From Chloroflexota bacterium (lineage in GTDB: Bacteria > Chloroflexota > Anaerolineae > Aggregatilineales > Phototrophicaceae): DNA of 64,000 bases. The notes beneath the pieces are model-generated. The model saw nothing but the letters and a program-made list of their open reading frames with translations. It did not search any database and was not told the DNA's origin. The stretch covers positions 155,103 to 219,102 of the forward strand of contig JACRPS010000005.1 in assembly GCA_016223085.1 (NCBI GenBank), read 5' to 3'. Position numbers and translations under genes: made by a program. Each line of letters begins with the position of its first letter. Position 1 is the stretch's first letter. Of this stretch, positions 25,234 to 33,787 are shown piece by piece.

Positions 25234-26088
25234 ATGCCGCTTCAACCGCCGGTATCACCCAGGCTGAAGTATTATCTGGATGCGTGGGCGCTGTCCGATC
25301 CCCTGCCGCTGGCTGAAACCGTCACCAGTCAGGTCTACTCCGTCCTCTGTGATGGCACGCGTGTTGTCCTGAAACTGCTGACTCCGATTGGCATCGAGGA
25401 TGAACAAACCGGCGCGGTCGCCCTGCGCTATTTTAACGGTCAGGGTGCTGTGCATCTGCTGCGGCATGACGGGCAGGCGCACCTGCTCGAATACGCGGAA
25501 GGGGAAAACTTAACCGCGCTGGTCGAACGGGGTGAGGATGAACAGGCGACGATCATCATTGCCGGTATCCTCAACCAGCTTCACGCCGTGTCTGCCGATG
25601 TGCCCTCCATCGGCCTGACACCCTTACGCGTTCGTTTCGCTTCGCTGTTCCGAAAAGCGGAAACGGATAGAACCAATGGCACAAACTCCGTTTTTGTGAG
25701 AGCCGCGCGAGTCGCCGAAGATCTGCTGGCTCACCCCCGCGACGTGCGCGTGCTGCACGGCGACATCCATCACTACAACATCCGGTACAGTGACCGGCGC
25801 GGCTGGTTGGCCTATGACCCGAAGGGCTGCCTGATTGGCGAACGAACCTACGATGCCGCCAATACGCTGAGTAACCCAGACGGTGTGCCGGAGCTTGTCA
25901 GGAACGAGGCGCGCCTGCTGAAACATGCCGGGATTCTGGCAGAAGCGATGGGGTGCGATGTGTCGCGCCTGCTGGCGTTTTTTTATGCCTACGTCTGTCT
26001 GAACGCAAGCTGGTACATTGACAGCGGACCGTATCCTCACCACGATCTGACAATGGCGGCGCTGGTCGAACCGCACGTCCTGCGCTAA
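25234..26088 (+). CDS. APH(6)/hydroxyurea-kinase-like phosphotransferase
   Basis: 284 aa. Kinase core: ATP-binding Lys in RVVLKLL, catalytic loop VLHGDIHHYNI, metal-binding Asp in GWLAYDPKGCLIGERTYDAANTL. This DPKG...GER-YD pattern is that of the PF04655 family (StrB-type streptomycin 6-kinases and relatives). Whether the substrate is an aminoglycoside or a cell metabolite cannot be told. Adjacent to the PAP2 gene with a 6-nt gap. Confidence 0.8.
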   Translation: MPLQPPVSPRLKYYLDAWALSDPLPLAETVTSQVYSVLCDGTRVVLKLLTPIGIEDEQTGAVALRYFNGQGAVHLLRHDGQAHLLEYAEGENLTALVERGEDEQATIIIAGILNQLHAVSADVPSIGLTPLRVRFASLFRKAETDRTNGTNSVFVRAARVAEDLLAHPRDVRVLHGDIHHYNIRYSDRRGWLAYDPKGCLIGERTYDAANTLSNPDGVPELVRNEARLLKHAGILAEAMGCDVSRLLAFFYAYVCLNASWYIDSGPYPHHDLTMAALVEPHVLR

Positions 26089-26091
26089 AAA

Positions 26092-26168
26092 CCTGTCCGT
26101 AAACCTCTTAATCTGGCGGTAAGGGCACGGCATGCCGTGCCCCTGTGACGGGTTTATGGATAGATGCT
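26092..26168. repeat. Nested palindromic element, copy 3 (inverted)
   Basis: CTGTCCGTAAACCTCTT ... GGGTTTATGGATAGATGCT, the reverse orientation of copies 1 and 2. The inner palindrome AAGGGCACGGCATG/CCGTGCCCCT lies at 26121-26144. Confidence 0.8.
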
Positions 26169-26289
26169 AAGCCTACCAGAGTTGTGGATAAGTGGTTTGG
26201 AGAAAGCAGTCACCATTGCGTAACCAGCGTTTAGCCTTCAGCGTCAGCAAACAACAAAAAAGCTGACGGCTGACCGCTAATCCTGGATG

Positions 26290-27360
26290 TTAAGGCCGCC
26301 AGACCGGATTCACGTTGGACAGGCCGCGCAGCCGGAGAGGCCGGAATTCGCCGCTGACCGTATCCACCACGTACAGATCAGACCGCCCGCCCCGTGTCAG
26401 ATCGGACTCAAACGCCAGATGGCGGCCATCGGGCGACCAGACCGGCAGATGCCCACCGATGCCCACGTCCGTCAGCCGGCGGATATGACCGGTTTGCGTT
26501 TCCATCAGGTACAGATCAGACCGTCCTTCCCGGTTGGAAATAAAGGCGATACGCTGGCCGTCCGGCGACCAGGCCGGGTAGCGGTTATTGGTATCGCGGT
26601 CGGTCAGGGCGCGCAACCCGCGCACGCAGTCGGCAGGCTGTTCGGTACAGATGATATCCGCCGCGTACAGCGCCGACTGGCCGCGCAGTAGCCGGATAAA
26701 CACCAGCACCCGCCCATCCGGCGACCAGCTTACCGGCCAGCCGACGGACATGCTTGTAATCACCAGATCATCGTTGTAGCGGCAGCCACGCGGCAACGGC
26801 TGGCAGTTGGGATTAACGGCGTACAGGCGCGGATTGCCGTCACGGAAGGACACGTACAGGATCCAGTTGCCGTCCGGCGACCAGACCGCCGGGCTGTCGG
26901 CGGCGCCGGTGAGGTTGACAATATAGGCCGGCGAACCGTCGAGGCCAACAACGGCGATCTTCGGACTGCCCTTCACCATCACCCGGAAGGCAATCCGCCG
27001 GCCATCCGGCGACCAGGCTGGACGATCATCGGCCTGGAACTCCGGCGCGAGCGCGCGGCGGTGGCGGCCAGCCGCATCCATCACGTAAAGCTGGAATTCG
27101 CCGTTGGTGGCGGACAAAAACGCAATCTGGCGACCATCCGGCGACCAGACCGGGGAACTGTTGGTATCCTTGCCGGGGGTCAGGTTGTGCGTCAGGCCGC
27201 GCTCCACGTCCAGCCGGTAGATGTCGCTGCCGCCGGGACGCAGTGACGTGTACACCAGTTCGCTGCCGCGCGGGGCTGCTGCGCCCAGCGCGACGGCGCT
27301 GCCGATGGCGGCCACGTTTGCCAGCCAGATACCAATGATAAACGCGACAATTCTAACCAT
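26290..27360 (-). CDS. Exported PD40/TolB-type beta-propeller protein
   Basis: 356 aa. N-terminal hydrophobic stretch MVRIVAFIIGIWLANVAAI anchors or exports it. At least six PD40 repeats of the type WSPDGRQIAFLS / WSPDGRRIAFRV / WSPDGNWILYVS / WSPDGRVLVFIR / WSPDGQRIAFIS / WSPDGRHLAFES form a propeller similar to the C-terminus of TolB. No catalytic domain. The start overlaps the end of recF by 8 nt, so the two are translationally coupled. The ligand is unknown. Confidence 0.88.
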   Translation of the reverse strand: MVRIVAFIIGIWLANVAAIGSAVALGAAAPRGSELVYTSLRPGGSDIYRLDVERGLTHNLTPGKDTNSSPVWSPDGRQIAFLSATNGEFQLYVMDAAGRHRRALAPEFQADDRPAWSPDGRRIAFRVMVKGSPKIAVVGLDGSPAYIVNLTGAADSPAVWSPDGNWILYVSFRDGNPRLYAVNPNCQPLPRGCRYNDDLVITSMSVGWPVSWSPDGRVLVFIRLLRGQSALYAADIICTEQPADCVRGLRALTDRDTNNRYPAWSPDGQRIAFISNREGRSDLYLMETQTGHIRRLTDVGIGGHLPVWSPDGRHLAFESDLTRGGRSDLYVVDTVSGEFRPLRLRGLSNVNPVWRP

Positions 27361-28567
27361 TGCTCACGCTAATTTGCCCCTCGACCACGTGCCAGATCAC
27401 GGCTCGGTCCAAAAAAGTTTTGGGGAAAATGTCGAGTTCGGTGGTGGTCAGCAGCGTCTGGGTCGCGCCGGTGATGCGTTCCAGCAGATAGGCACGGCGG
27501 TGAACATCCAGTTCCGCGATCACCTCATCCAGCAGCAAAATCGGCCATTCGCCGATGCGGTCTTTCATCCATGCCAGTTCCGCCAGCTTGAGCGCCATCA
27601 CGGCGGTGCGGGTCTGCCCCCGGCTGCCGTACAGCCCCACGTCGCGGTTGTTGATAAACAGCCGCAGTTCGTCGCGGTGTGGGCCGGTCAGCGTCACGCC
27701 CCGGCGAATCGACTCCGCCTGCGTTTCCTTCAACCGTTCGGCGAACTGCGGCGCAATCTGCTCCGGCGTTAGCTCCCGATGTAAGTCTAAACCGAGTGTG
27801 TTAAAGGAAAGTTGGCCGTCATTCTCAGCGGTCGGGGTGAAGTTCGGCAGATATTGCAGCGTCAGCGTTTCGCGCCGGCCCGTCAGCGCCAGATGTTCGG
27901 TCTGGGCGCTGGCTTCCAGTTCCCGCAAAAACCGCTGCCGCCCCGCGATCAGGATGCTGCCGGCCTGCACCAACTGTTCGTCCCAGTAAGCCAGTTCGTT
28001 CGGGCTGGCCTGCTTATCCGCGATGCGCCGCAGCAGGGCGTTACGCTGTGGCAGCACCTTATCGTAAACATGCAGCGCCCGCAGATACTCTTTTTCGACC
28101 TGCGTCAGGGTGTTGTCCATGAAGCGCCGCCGGTCGGCGGGTGGGCCTTCCACCAGCGCCAGTTCCTGCGGCAGGAACAGCACCACCGCCAGCAGACCGA
28201 CCATATCCATCACGCGCTTATCCGCGCCGTTGAGCTTGATGTTCTTTTTGAAGCGCACCCCGCCATCAGGCAGGCGTTCGAGGAATAGCGTCATGTCAAC
28301 CCGGTCGAGCATTCCGCGCTGCGTGGTGATTTCCGCCGACAGCCGCGCGAACGGAATCGGGTCATCCTCGGCGCGCCAGTGGATGAGCTGCCGGTCGCTC
28401 ATCGTGTACGGCGAGCGCGAGGTGGCGAGGTAATAGATCGCTTCCAGCAGGTTGGTTTTACCCTGGGCGTTTTCACCGTGCAGCACAATCGGTCGCTCTG
28501 CCGGGAGGCTGACTTCCAGCCGCGCGTAGTTGCGGAAATTGGTGAGGGACAGGTATTCGAGGTGCAT
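27353..28567 (-). CDS. recF: DNA replication and repair protein RecF
   Basis: 404 aa. Walker A in VLHGENAQGKTNLLEAIYYL, the ABC-type signature near LYGSRGQTRTAVMALKLAEL, Walker B ILLLDEVIAELDVHRRAYLL, and the N-terminal MHLEYLSLTNFRNYARLEV. RecF binds gapped DNA and helps load RecA. It is usually near dnaA/dnaN, but here it sits with a PD40 protein and no dna genes are in the window. Confidence 0.96.
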   Translation of the reverse strand: MHLEYLSLTNFRNYARLEVSLPAERPIVLHGENAQGKTNLLEAIYYLATSRSPYTMSDRQLIHWRAEDDPIPFARLSAEITTQRGMLDRVDMTLFLERLPDGGVRFKKNIKLNGADKRVMDMVGLLAVVLFLPQELALVEGPPADRRRFMDNTLTQVEKEYLRALHVYDKVLPQRNALLRRIADKQASPNELAYWDEQLVQAGSILIAGRQRFLRELEASAQTEHLALTGRRETLTLQYLPNFTPTAENDGQLSFNTLGLDLHRELTPEQIAPQFAERLKETQAESIRRGVTLTGPHRDELRLFINNRDVGLYGSRGQTRTAVMALKLAELAWMKDRIGEWPILLLDEVIAELDVHRRAYLLERITGATQTLLTTTELDIFPKTFLDRAVIWHVVEGQISVSNG

Positions 28568-28732
28568 CAGGGCACGGCTTTTTGGGCAAGATTAATTGAT
28601 TTATTGTACCAGACTTAGAACATAATTTCTATCTCTGAAGCTATCTGAACTATTATAGCTGATGAGGCCGAAAAGAACGGAGTGAAGCAAGGACACGATC
28701 AAAAAATGATGAAGCAACATGGAGGTGGAGTG

Positions 28733-28885
28733 ATGGTATCACAACTGCTACGTACGATTTATCGTGAGGGTCAGCTTCGCCTGCTCGATCCGGTGGATTT
28801 ATCGGAGGGTCAGGAAATTCAACTGATGATACTTTCCGATTAGGAACAGGCGCTGGCGCGAAATTGAGGAAGGCTTTAGAAGCCA
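28733..28885 (+). pseudogene. Decayed antitoxin gene, relative of 42255-42527
   Basis: ATG 28733 reads MVSQLLRTIYREGQLRLLDP then VDLSEGQEIQLMILSD and a stop at 28843 (36 aa). The intact antitoxin at 42527 starts MASQPLRAIYREGQLHLLDP then VDLTEGQEIQLRILSE. After the stop, EQALAR(frameshift)EIEEGFRS matches the intact protein's ENALAREIEEGFRG. So an internal segment of about 20 codons is missing and a 2-nt deletion follows. No toxin gene is nearby. Confidence 0.75.
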
Positions 28886-28971
28886 GCCGCCGCAGGGTGT
28901 CTGGCTGCTGGCGGTTAAAGCAGCATGAGCCTATACTGAGATCATGGGCGGTGTATAGGAGGGCAGAATAT

Positions 28972-29871
28972 ATGGCGTTGAGTAAAGAACGGAGTTTTCT
29001 CGGTTCGCACTATGCCTTGCAGCTTGAAAACGTTACGTCCGGTTTTCTGCAATCGGTTGAGGGCGGCCATGCGACCGCCGACGTGGTGACGGAGCGCAGC
29101 GGGGCCGATTTTTTTGTCAGGAAACATCTTGGCCCGCTGAAATACGAGGACATCAACCTCCAGTGTGGGCTGGCGGCGGGACAGCCGTTTCTCGATTGGG
29201 TGAGCGCGTTCTGGAACAGGAACTTTCAACGCAAAAACGGCGCGATTGTCACGCTGGATTATAAACTCTCGGCGGTCAGCGCGCAGGAGTTTTTTAACGC
29301 GCTCATCACAGAAATAGGCTTTCCGGCGTGTGATGCGTCGAACAAAGAACCATCATTTCTGATGGTTAAAATCAAACCGGAATACACGCGCACCAAAAAA
29401 ATCAGCGGCAGGTTGAAGATTCCGCCGCAGAATAACGGTAAGAAAGCCTGGCTAACCAGCAACTTTCGGCTGAATATCGCCGGTCTGGACTGTACCAAAG
29501 TGTTTCGCATTGATGCGTTCACCGTCAGGCACCTGACACCAGAATCGGAGACAGGCGACCACCGTGATTACGAGCAGTTGCGGCAAATTGTCGAGTTCCC
29601 GAATCTGAGAATCACATTCACCGCGTCAGTGGCGCAAAGCTGGCATGACTGGTTTGAAGATTTTGTCATCCAGGGGAACTGCGCCGAAGACCGGGAAAGA
29701 AGCGGCACGCTGGAACTGCTCTCGCCGGACTTACAGTCGGTGCTGATGCGCGTTCAGTTCGCCAACCTGGGTATTTTCCGGTTAGCCCCGAAGCCAGCAA
29801 AAGACCCGAATCAGAGTGAGCGCGTTACCGCTGATCTTTATTGCCAGCAGATGAGCCTGGAATTCCTGTAG
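28972..29871 (+). CDS. Orphan phage-tail-tube-like (gp19) protein, two-part
   Basis: 299 aa from ATG 28972 with AGGAGG upstream. The first half (FLGSHYALQLENVTSGFLQS, HLGPLKYEDINLQCGLAAGQ, DWVSAFWNRNFQRKNGAI) matches the T4 gp19/contractile injection tube family (N-G-x-L-S..., W.......-R-K-G.I.L). The second half (FRLNIAGLDCTKVFRIDAFT ... HDWFEDFVIQGN ... SGTLELLS) repeats the same order, so it may be a fused duplicate, about twice the usual 150 aa. No sheath, baseplate or other tail gene is present. Confidence 0.75.
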   Translation: MALSKERSFLGSHYALQLENVTSGFLQSVEGGHATADVVTERSGADFFVRKHLGPLKYEDINLQCGLAAGQPFLDWVSAFWNRNFQRKNGAIVTLDYKLSAVSAQEFFNALITEIGFPACDASNKEPSFLMVKIKPEYTRTKKISGRLKIPPQNNGKKAWLTSNFRLNIAGLDCTKVFRIDAFTVRHLTPESETGDHRDYEQLRQIVEFPNLRITFTASVAQSWHDWFEDFVIQGNCAEDRERSGTLELLSPDLQSVLMRVQFANLGIFRLAPKPAKDPNQSERVTADLYCQQMSLEFL

Positions 29872-29878
29872 CCTGCAA

Positions 29879-29907
29879 GCAGGGGCGAACCGGCGGTTTG
29901 CCCCTAC
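29879..29907. repeat. CAGGGGCGAACC palindrome
   Basis: GCAGGGGCGAACCGG then CGGTTTGCCCCTAC, between convergent tube-like and PHAX genes. Pair of 14842. Confidence 0.85.
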
Positions 29908-29925
29908 GTGTGGGCGGCGGCGGCG

Positions 29926-30942
29926 TTACTTCGCGTACCGCTGCTCGATAGCGGCGATTTCCGCCTCGGTGTTCTTCAGCAGCTTCTGCGTCATCTCCAG
30001 GCCGAACTGCTGCCCGGCAGGTTTGGAAGCCAGCGTGGCAACCTTCTGCCGGTAGAGCGAGGCGGCGGCGTACAGTTCCGCCAGCTTCTGGTTGACCTCC
30101 GGCGGCGCGTTTGGCAGCAGGATTTGCGGTTCTGGCACCGGTTCGGGCGGTGGGGGCGGCAGGGGTTCCAGCGGCAGCGACGAGCGCGGCGTAAACGGCG
30201 GCGGGGCGTCCGCGCGTTCCGAGGCGGTGGCCGGCGGGGCAGCCTTCTGTCCCTCGCGTTTTTTCTGTTCCAGCTTCTTGCTGGTCACGCTCATGGCAAA
30301 CACCGCTATACCCTGAATGTCCGGGTCATAGCTGGCCGTGCCTTCGATAATCAGCGTGTCGTCCGGGTCCTGCGCCGCATCTTCCACGCGCCGCCACTGC
30401 TTGGCCGCGATGTACACCGTGTACAGCGTCGGCGTCGGCGGTGGCATGGGTACGCCCTTGGGCAGCGTAGGCGATTTGGCGACGTGAGTCATGGTTGTGA
30501 TAACCAGGTCTTTGCGCGTTTCGATTTTACCGGGGCGGCCAATCAAGGTGATTTTCACGGTACTGATCTCTCCTGACTCGGCAAGCAAGGGCTGGATGAG
30601 CGCGACCCGTTCCTTCCAGTTAAAGGCGGGGACCGGCGGCGGGGGCGGTGGTTTGGGCTTATCCGACTGCTGGACGCCAAAAATCTTGGTGCGCAGCCTG
30701 TGGGAAACTCGCCCGCGCGCCAGGTAAAAGAACACGCCGCCGGTCGTCCGGCGGCGCTGGCCGCTTTTGACCATCATGCCGCCCTGGGCTTCGATTTCCT
30801 GCGTTTCCTTCAGAAGCTGCCGGGCAAAGTCCACGCCGCAGTTTTCAACCACTGCCGTCAGCAGTTGAATCGGCTGCTCGTCGGTTTCGCCAAGTTGGGC
30901 GGCTAACTCCTGGACAAACGCCTGTAGTTCATCCTGCGCCAC
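29926..30942 (-). CDS. PHAX RNA-binding-domain protein
   Basis: 338 aa. The N-terminal region (about 22-80: PIQLLTAVVENCGVDFARQL then LKETQEIEAQGGMMVKSGQR then RRTTGGVFFYLARGRV) matches the PHAX domain (PF10258), named for the eukaryotic snRNA export adaptor and also known in bacteria. A Pro-rich linker (PKPPPPPPVP) leads to an OB-like beta-rich part (VKITLIGRPGKIETRKDLV ... DTLIIEGTASYDPDIQGIAV), a Pro-rich stretch, and a C-terminal helical part (NQKLAELYAAASLYRQKVAT). It probably binds RNA or ssDNA. The role is unknown. Confidence 0.75.
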   Translation of the reverse strand: MAQDELQAFVQELAAQLGETDEQPIQLLTAVVENCGVDFARQLLKETQEIEAQGGMMVKSGQRRRTTGGVFFYLARGRVSHRLRTKIFGVQQSDKPKPPPPPPVPAFNWKERVALIQPLLAESGEISTVKITLIGRPGKIETRKDLVITTMTHVAKSPTLPKGVPMPPPTPTLYTVYIAAKQWRRVEDAAQDPDDTLIIEGTASYDPDIQGIAVFAMSVTSKKLEQKKREGQKAAPPATASERADAPPPFTPRSSLPLEPLPPPPPEPVPEPQILLPNAPPEVNQKLAELYAAASLYRQKVATLASKPAGQQFGLEMTQKLLKNTEAEIAAIEQRYAK

Positions 30943-31065
30943 GTGGATTCCCCCTGATTACAATAAGGATAGGGCAAGTATAACGAAAAAGCCCCCCGGC
31001 GGCAATGTAGGGTACAATCCGTTGTCAGTTATCCGTTTTCAGTTGCCAGTGGAGCAGAGTTAACC

Positions 31066-31347
31066 GTGAGTGATGAAGCACAGCGATTACACGCCATCGT
31101 CAGCGGGCGGGTGCAGGGCGTGAACTTCCGCTATTATACAATGCTGACGGCCAACGAGATTGGCGTGACCGGCTGGGTGCGCAACCGCATCGAAGGCACG
31201 GTCGAAGTGACCGCCGAAGGCCCACGCGCGAAGCTGGAACGCCTGCTGCGCTTCCTGCACCGGGGGCCGGCCAATGCCCGCGTCGAGGACGTGGACATCG
31301 AATGGGGCGCGGCCACTGGCGAGTTTGAGGGCTTTCACATCCGCTGA
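31066..31347 (+). CDS. acyP: Acylphosphatase
   Basis: 93 aa from GTG 31066. The catalytic Arg and phosphate loop lie in VSGRVQGVNFRYYT, and the catalytic Asn in GWVRNRIEGTVEV. It hydrolyses acyl phosphates. Single gene. Confidence 0.95.
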   Translation: MSDEAQRLHAIVSGRVQGVNFRYYTMLTANEIGVTGWVRNRIEGTVEVTAEGPRAKLERLLRFLHRGPANARVEDVDIEWGAATGEFEGFHIR

Positions 31348-31399
31348 TTAAGCGTCGTGCCGCCGCCAGACCTTCGTGCCGGTTTCCATTGATTCTGAT

Positions 31400-31513
31400 G
31401 GGAACGTCACCAGGTCCGCTGCTGGCGGTCAACCGTGGCCGCGCTCACCACACCATCGTGTGTATGCGCTCGATAAACTCGGCTTCGATGTCGGCAAAAC
31501 GGGTCACTTCCAT
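31400..31513 (-). pseudogene. Remnant of a pyridoxamine 5'-phosphate oxidase-like gene
   Basis: ATG 31513 reads MEVTRFADIEAEFIERIHTM then VW and stop (31445). In the next frame the sequence continues as S-AATVDRQQR, which matches the family start '...MVWCSVATVDRQGRPR'. So a frameshift cut the gene after about 22 codons, and nothing further is left. It lies between the acylphosphatase and AcsA genes, in otherwise gene-free DNA. Confidence 0.55.
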
Positions 31514-31673
31514 CCGAATTCACTCGTGTTTTCTGTCAACCGGTAAACCCTTTTTCATTTTATGGAATTTAGAGCATCAGACAATACGGTGCAGCCTGCC
31601 GCGTTGTCACTGCCGCGCATTGTCCTTATAATCGTTGGTGTGGAATAGAGTACTTTCAGGAGAATCATTCATT

Positions 31674-33581
31674 ATGATGGAAGAAACCTTTGTCCCGGCA
31701 ACAACGGAATGGTATTACCCCTCTGACGACGTGGTGAAAAATGCTTATGTGCCGGACTACGAAGCGACCTACGCCAAAGCCATGTCTGACATCGAAGCCT
31801 TCTGGGCGGAGCGCGCCAAAACCCTGCACTGGTTTGAACCCTGGCAGCAGGTGCTTGACCGCAGCAATCCGCCGTTTTACAAGTGGTTTGTTGGCGGCAA
31901 GATCAACATCGCCTACAACGCGCTCGACCGCCACGTCAAGACCTGGCGCAAAAACAAGGTGGCGCTGATCTGGGAAGGGGAAAACGGCGATCAGCGCAGT
32001 TTCTCCTACTGGCGGCTGTGGCAGGAAGTCAACAAGTTCGCCAACGTCCTCAAGAGCCTGGGCGTCAAAAAAGGCGACCGCGTGACCATCTACATGGGGC
32101 GCGTGCCGGAACTGCCAATTGCGATGCTGGCCTGCGCCAAAATTGGCGCCATTCACAGCGTCGTCTACGGCGGCTTCTCCGAACATTCGTTGGCCGACCG
32201 CATCGAAGACGCGCAGAGCCGCGTGCTGGTGACGTGTGATGGGGCATGGCTGCGCGGCAACATCATCGAACTGAAAAAGATCGCCGACGAAGCCGTACAC
32301 CGGTCACCAGTAGTGGAGCATGTTGTTGTGGTCAAACGCACCGGCCATGAGGTGAACATGCAGCATGGCCGCGACTTCTGGTACCACGACCTGATGAGTT
32401 TGCCGGTCGCCAACCCTAATTGCGAAACCGAAGTGATGGATGCCGAAGACCCGCTGTTTATCCTCTACACCAGCGGCACAACCGGCAAGCCGAAGGGTAT
32501 CCTGCATACGCAGGGCGGCTACCAGGTGTTCATCTCCACCACGCTGCAATGGGCGTTTGACCTGCGTGATGAAGACCGCTGGTGGTGCGCCGCCGACCCC
32601 GGCTGGATTACGGGCCACAGCTACATCGTCTATGCGCCGATGATTCTGGGCGCGACCAGCTTCATGTACGAAGGCGCGCCGAACTATCCTTACCCAAATC
32701 GCTGGTGGCGGATGGTTGAGGAGTACGGCATCACCCACCTGTACACCGCGCCGACGGCCATTCGCGGCCTGATGCGTTTTGGCGACGCCTGGCCGAACCG
32801 CCACAACCTCAGCAGCCTGCGGATGCTCGGCACGGTCGGCGAGCCGATTAACCCGGAAGCCTGGCGCTGGTACTATAATGTTATCGGCAAGGGCAAACTT
32901 CCTATTATCGACACGTTTTGGCAGACCGAGTCGGGAGGATTCTTGATTTGTCCATTACCGTCTGTAGGTCTAAAGCCCGGCAGCGCTACGCGCCCCTTCC
33001 CCGGTATTGATGCTGATGTCGTTGATGAAACAGGAAAACCTTGTCCACCCGGAGTCGAGGGATATTTGGTGATTAAAAATCCTTGGCCGGGAATGTTACG
33101 AACGATCTATGGCGATCCACAGCGGATGGTAAACCAGTATTTCAGCCAGTTTTCGCATCAGGGTTGGTATATGGCTGGGGATGCTGCGCGCAAAGACGAG
33201 GATGGCTATTTCTACATCATCGGCAGAATTGACGAGGTCATCAAAGTCAGCGGCTATCGTCTTGGTACGGCAGAAGTGGAGTCGGGTCTGGTCAGCCATC
33301 CAGCAGTCGCGGAAGCGGCGGTCATCGGCGTGCCGGATGACGTTCGCGGCAACGTCATCTATGCTTACTGCATCCTGCGCAGCGGCTTCCAGGCGAGTGA
33401 CGATTTAGTTGATAAGCTCAAAGAACACGTCAAGCATGAGGTCGGGCCTATTGCCGTTCCTGCCAAAATCGAAATCGTCTCTTCGCTGCCGAAGACGAAA
33501 TCGGGCAAGATCATGCGGCGCGTCCTGAAGGCGCGCGCCATGGGACAGCCGGAAGGGGACACGAGTACGTTGGAGGAATAA
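31674..33581 (+). CDS. acsA: AMP-forming acetyl-CoA synthetase
   Basis: 635 aa from ATG 31674 (or 31677), with AGGAGA upstream. Motifs: ILYTSGTTGKPKGILHTQGG (P-loop), TFWQTESGGF, WYMAGDAARKDEDGYFYIIG, GRIDEVIKVSGYRLGTAEVE and the Lys of PKTKSGKIMRR (the conserved acetylation site). It activates acetate to acetyl-CoA. Bases 32935-33480 use more A/T-ending codons than the flanks. Monocistronic. Confidence 0.95.
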   Translation: MMEETFVPATTEWYYPSDDVVKNAYVPDYEATYAKAMSDIEAFWAERAKTLHWFEPWQQVLDRSNPPFYKWFVGGKINIAYNALDRHVKTWRKNKVALIWEGENGDQRSFSYWRLWQEVNKFANVLKSLGVKKGDRVTIYMGRVPELPIAMLACAKIGAIHSVVYGGFSEHSLADRIEDAQSRVLVTCDGAWLRGNIIELKKIADEAVHRSPVVEHVVVVKRTGHEVNMQHGRDFWYHDLMSLPVANPNCETEVMDAEDPLFILYTSGTTGKPKGILHTQGGYQVFISTTLQWAFDLRDEDRWWCAADPGWITGHSYIVYAPMILGATSFMYEGAPNYPYPNRWWRMVEEYGITHLYTAPTAIRGLMRFGDAWPNRHNLSSLRMLGTVGEPINPEAWRWYYNVIGKGKLPIIDTFWQTESGGFLICPLPSVGLKPGSATRPFPGIDADVVDETGKPCPPGVEGYLVIKNPWPGMLRTIYGDPQRMVNQYFSQFSHQGWYMAGDAARKDEDGYFYIIGRIDEVIKVSGYRLGTAEVESGLVSHPAVAEAAVIGVPDDVRGNVIYAYCILRSGFQASDDLVDKLKEHVKHEVGPIAVPAKIEIVSSLPKTKSGKIMRRVLKARAMGQPEGDTSTLEE

Positions 33582-33675
33582 GCGGTATTGGCGACTATAA
33601 CAGATCGCCCATGCTCATTAATTTACGGCTTTGGTATGCGCCGCCGGACGCTGTAAACCGCCCAGTCCAAACAGA

Positions 33676-33720
33676 GGGAGTGGTGAATTGCGTGGAGAAA
33701 CCACGATTCTCACCACTCCC
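33676..33720. repeat. 20-nt-arm imperfect inverted repeat
   Basis: Arm GGGAGTGGTGAATTGCGTGG, loop AGAAA, arm CCACGATTCTCACCACTCCC; 16 of 20 pairs match. Intergenic between acsA and the AraC regulator. No T-tract, so probably a repeat rather than a terminator. Confidence 0.65.
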
Positions 33721-33787
33721 AAACAGAACAAGTGTGCGCAATGCGTGATATAATAGGAGGATGCCTGCCCCGTCTTAACAGTGAGGT

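Noticed and set aside
25234..26088. Assigning streptomycin resistance to the APH(6)-like kinase
   Set aside because: Family membership does not prove the substrate, and there is no resistance gene context or mobile element beside it.
26183..26191. TGTGGATAA, a perfect DnaA-box 9-mer near recF
   Set aside because: Only one box was seen. No dnaA or dnaN and no AT-rich unwinding region are nearby, so it does not support an origin.
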